Assembly: GCA_049652985.1 (NCBI GenBank)
Contig: JBASFK010000002.1
Coordinates: 496,001-560,000, forward strand
DNA: 64,000 nucleotides
Origin: UBA7657 sp049652985
Lineage (GTDB): Bacteria; Pseudomonadota; Alphaproteobacteria; Micavibrionales; Micavibrionaceae
Reading direction: 5' to 3'
Part shown: positions 63,043-64,000 of the stretch, piece by piece
How the letters are laid out: each line of letters opens with the position of its first letter
Numbering within the stretch: position 1 is the first letter of the stretch
Translations under genes and position numbers: made by a program
Notes under the pieces: model-generated
Database searches by the model: none
Seen by the model: only the letters and a program-made list of their open reading frames with translations
What the model was told of the DNA's origin: nothing

Positions 63043-63360
63043 ATGAAGGACCGTGAAAACGCATTTGAGAATAAATTTGCCCATGACGAGCAACTGAGTT
63101 TCAGGATTGAGGCCCGTTGCTGCAAACTTTTCGGTCTTTGGGTGGCCGGGAAAATGGGCCTTTCAGGGGCAGAAATCCCGAATTACGCCGGCGAAGTCGT
63201 TGCGGCCAATCTTCAGGAGGCCGGTTTTGGTGATGTTTTGCGAAAAGTAAGCGCCGACCTGAAGGCTAAGAATATTGAATTTTCCAGCCATTTGCTTGAA
63301 GCGGAACTGGAAAAAGCCCATGAAGAAGCCAGGGACCAGATTCTCAACGAAACTGAGTAA
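63043..63360 (+). CDS. DUF1476 protein (F1-ATPase inhibitor zeta subunit)
   Basis: A 105-residue protein matching DUF1476: FENKFAHDEQLSFRIEARCCKLFGLW, GLSGAEIPNYAGEVVAANLQEAGFGDVLRKVSADL and the acidic helical C-terminus. In Paracoccus this family is the zeta inhibitor of F1-ATPase, preventing ATP hydrolysis. It is divergent from purC, the usual alphaproteobacterial position. It is followed by a terminator. Confidence 0.92.
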   Translation: MKDRENAFENKFAHDEQLSFRIEARCCKLFGLWVAGKMGLSGAEIPNYAGEVVAANLQEAGFGDVLRKVSADLKAKNIEFSSHLLEAELEKAHEEARDQILNETE

Positions 63361-63380
63361 AGCGGTCTCAGAATATAAAA

Positions 63381-63406
63381 AAGCCCCGGTTATGCCGGGG
63401 CTTTTT
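63381..63406 (+). terminator. terminator after the DUF1476 gene
   Basis: AAGCCCCGG (63381-63389) pairs with CCGGGGCTT (63395-63403), followed by a T tract to 63406. The interval to 63692 holds no convincing gene; it contains the bolA promoter region. Confidence 0.85.
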
Positions 63407-63692
63407 GATTCTGTCCTGTTCAACCCGCCAATCTGGTTCCGTTTGCGGCGAAAATCACTTTTCGCGAAAACATGCGTTGGCCATGGTCTTTGTAAAAATG
63501 GAAGCCTGATTCTTAGCGCATGGGCAGCAGCTTGCCAAGCGGAAAGTTACCGGGGATGCCCTTTCATTGTAATTTTATAATAAAAATCCAGATGGATCAG
63601 ACTTATTTATTCGCGAATGGCGATTCCGGGCCGCTTGTTTTTGACGGAAAACAGCCCCAGACTGGACGGACAAACAGCCAGGAAAGGTCCCG

Positions 63693-63920
63693 ATGGACGC
63701 CGCGACCCTTCAGTCTCTTATCCTGAACGCACTGCCGGGCGCGCAGGTCAGCGTCGAGGATTTGCGCGGCGACGGCGCGCACTACACGGCAACGGTCATT
63801 TCCACCGCTTTCATCGGCAAGACCCGCGTAGAGCAGCACCGCCTCGTTCATGCCGCGATCAAAGGCCATACGAATGACAAGGTCGCCATCGCGATCCAGA
63901 CCGTCGCCGCGGAGAAGTGA
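63693..63920 (+). CDS. bolA: BolA family protein
   Basis: A 75-residue protein with the class II KH-like BolA fold: LIDALPG-like LILNALPGAQVSVEDLRGDGAHYTATVIS, then KTRVEQHRLVHAAIKGHTNDKVAIAIQT with the conserved His of BolA. It pairs with monothiol glutaredoxin (Grx4) to bind a [2Fe-2S] cluster. The Grx4 gene starts one base after its stop, confirming the pairing. AAAGG lies before the ATG. Confidence 0.93.
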   Translation: MDAATLQSLILNALPGAQVSVEDLRGDGAHYTATVISTAFIGKTRVEQHRLVHAAIKGHTNDKVAIAIQTVAAEK

Positions 63921-63921
63921 C

Positions 63922-64000
63922 ATGATGCGCAGCGCCATGTTCGAACGCATCGAGCGAGAAATCTACTCCCATAACGTCGTGCTTTACATGAAAGGCACCG
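63922..64000 (+). CDS. grxD: monothiol glutaredoxin Grx4, N-terminal part (partial at window edge)
   Basis: The visible 26 codons read MMRSAMFERIEREIYSHNVVLYMKGT. LYMKGT is the start of the Grx4 active-site strand; the expected next element, outside the window, is the CGFS motif. It follows bolA by one base, the common order in alphaproteobacteria. With BolA it handles [2Fe-2S] clusters for iron regulation. The gene runs off the window. Confidence 0.85.
   Translation, partial: MMRSAMFERIEREIYSHNVVLYMKGT

Noticed and set aside
63520..63726. Plus-strand frame of 68 codons before bolA
   Set aside because: No ribosome binding site, odd composition, and it overlaps the bolA start.

Overview
The window is a gene-dense stretch of a chromosome from an alphaproteobacterium. 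The evidence is the ChpT-type histidine phosphotransferase, the DUF1476 (ATP synthase zeta) protein, the Rickettsia/Thermus-type isocitrate dehydrogenase, alphaproteobacterial-style SOS and EcfG-like promoter elements, and a PurC / BolA / Grx4 neighbourhood. A Micavibrio-like or Rhodospirillales-like lineage fits best, but that placement is an impression, not a measurement. I found no rRNA, tRNA, CRISPR array or intact transposase.

Layout. 1-3182: end of kdsB, a histidine phosphatase, and yejB-yejE of a peptide/microcin-C type ABC importer. 3192-12064: an arginine biosynthesis locus. It starts with a leaderless 15-codon leader peptide ending in RRRTR and a terminator-like hairpin, then an orphan P-loop gene, argC, argB, argD, argF and argG, a frameshifted AT-rich gene plus a MITE-like repeat, then argH. 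12033-17009: two paralogous orphan genes, yejF (cut off from yejBE by the arg block) and an internally duplicated orphan. 17129-26937: rpsU, a secreted repeat protein, aminopeptidase P, a membrane J-protein, galU, a phosphohexomutase, a ChpT/response regulator/CheR group, and purH. 26938-34252: an orphan cluster centred on a 1584-residue membrane-associated protein, with small paralogous satellites and a membrane-anchored I78-type inhibitor. 34341-55193: conserved housekeeping (lepA, typA, acnA, folD, icd, prmB, hup, sodC) mixed with small secreted, DUF892, DUF488, DUF3137 and TPR proteins, and two candidate small RNAs. 55253-59804: a reduced T7-like phage head module with a capsid stub, scaffold-like protein, Bbp19-like protein, connector and conserved small genes; a PilZ gene sits inside it and an SOS-box match lies upstream. 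59896-64000: an S24 repressor, pyrE, nadK, purC, the zeta subunit, bolA and the start of a Grx4 gene.

How it fits together. The arginine genes are tightly coupled (4-base and 1-base overlaps) and are probably one transcript from the promoter at 3192-3220, with read-through tuned by arginine supply at the leader peptide. Neither N-acetylglutamate synthase (argA/argJ) nor the deacetylase (argE/argJ) is in the window. The P-loop gene at the head of the operon is a candidate for an acetylation-related role. The phage-type genes keep intact reading frames and strong ribosome binding sites but lack terminase, full capsid, tail and integrase genes here, so they look either domesticated or in early decay.
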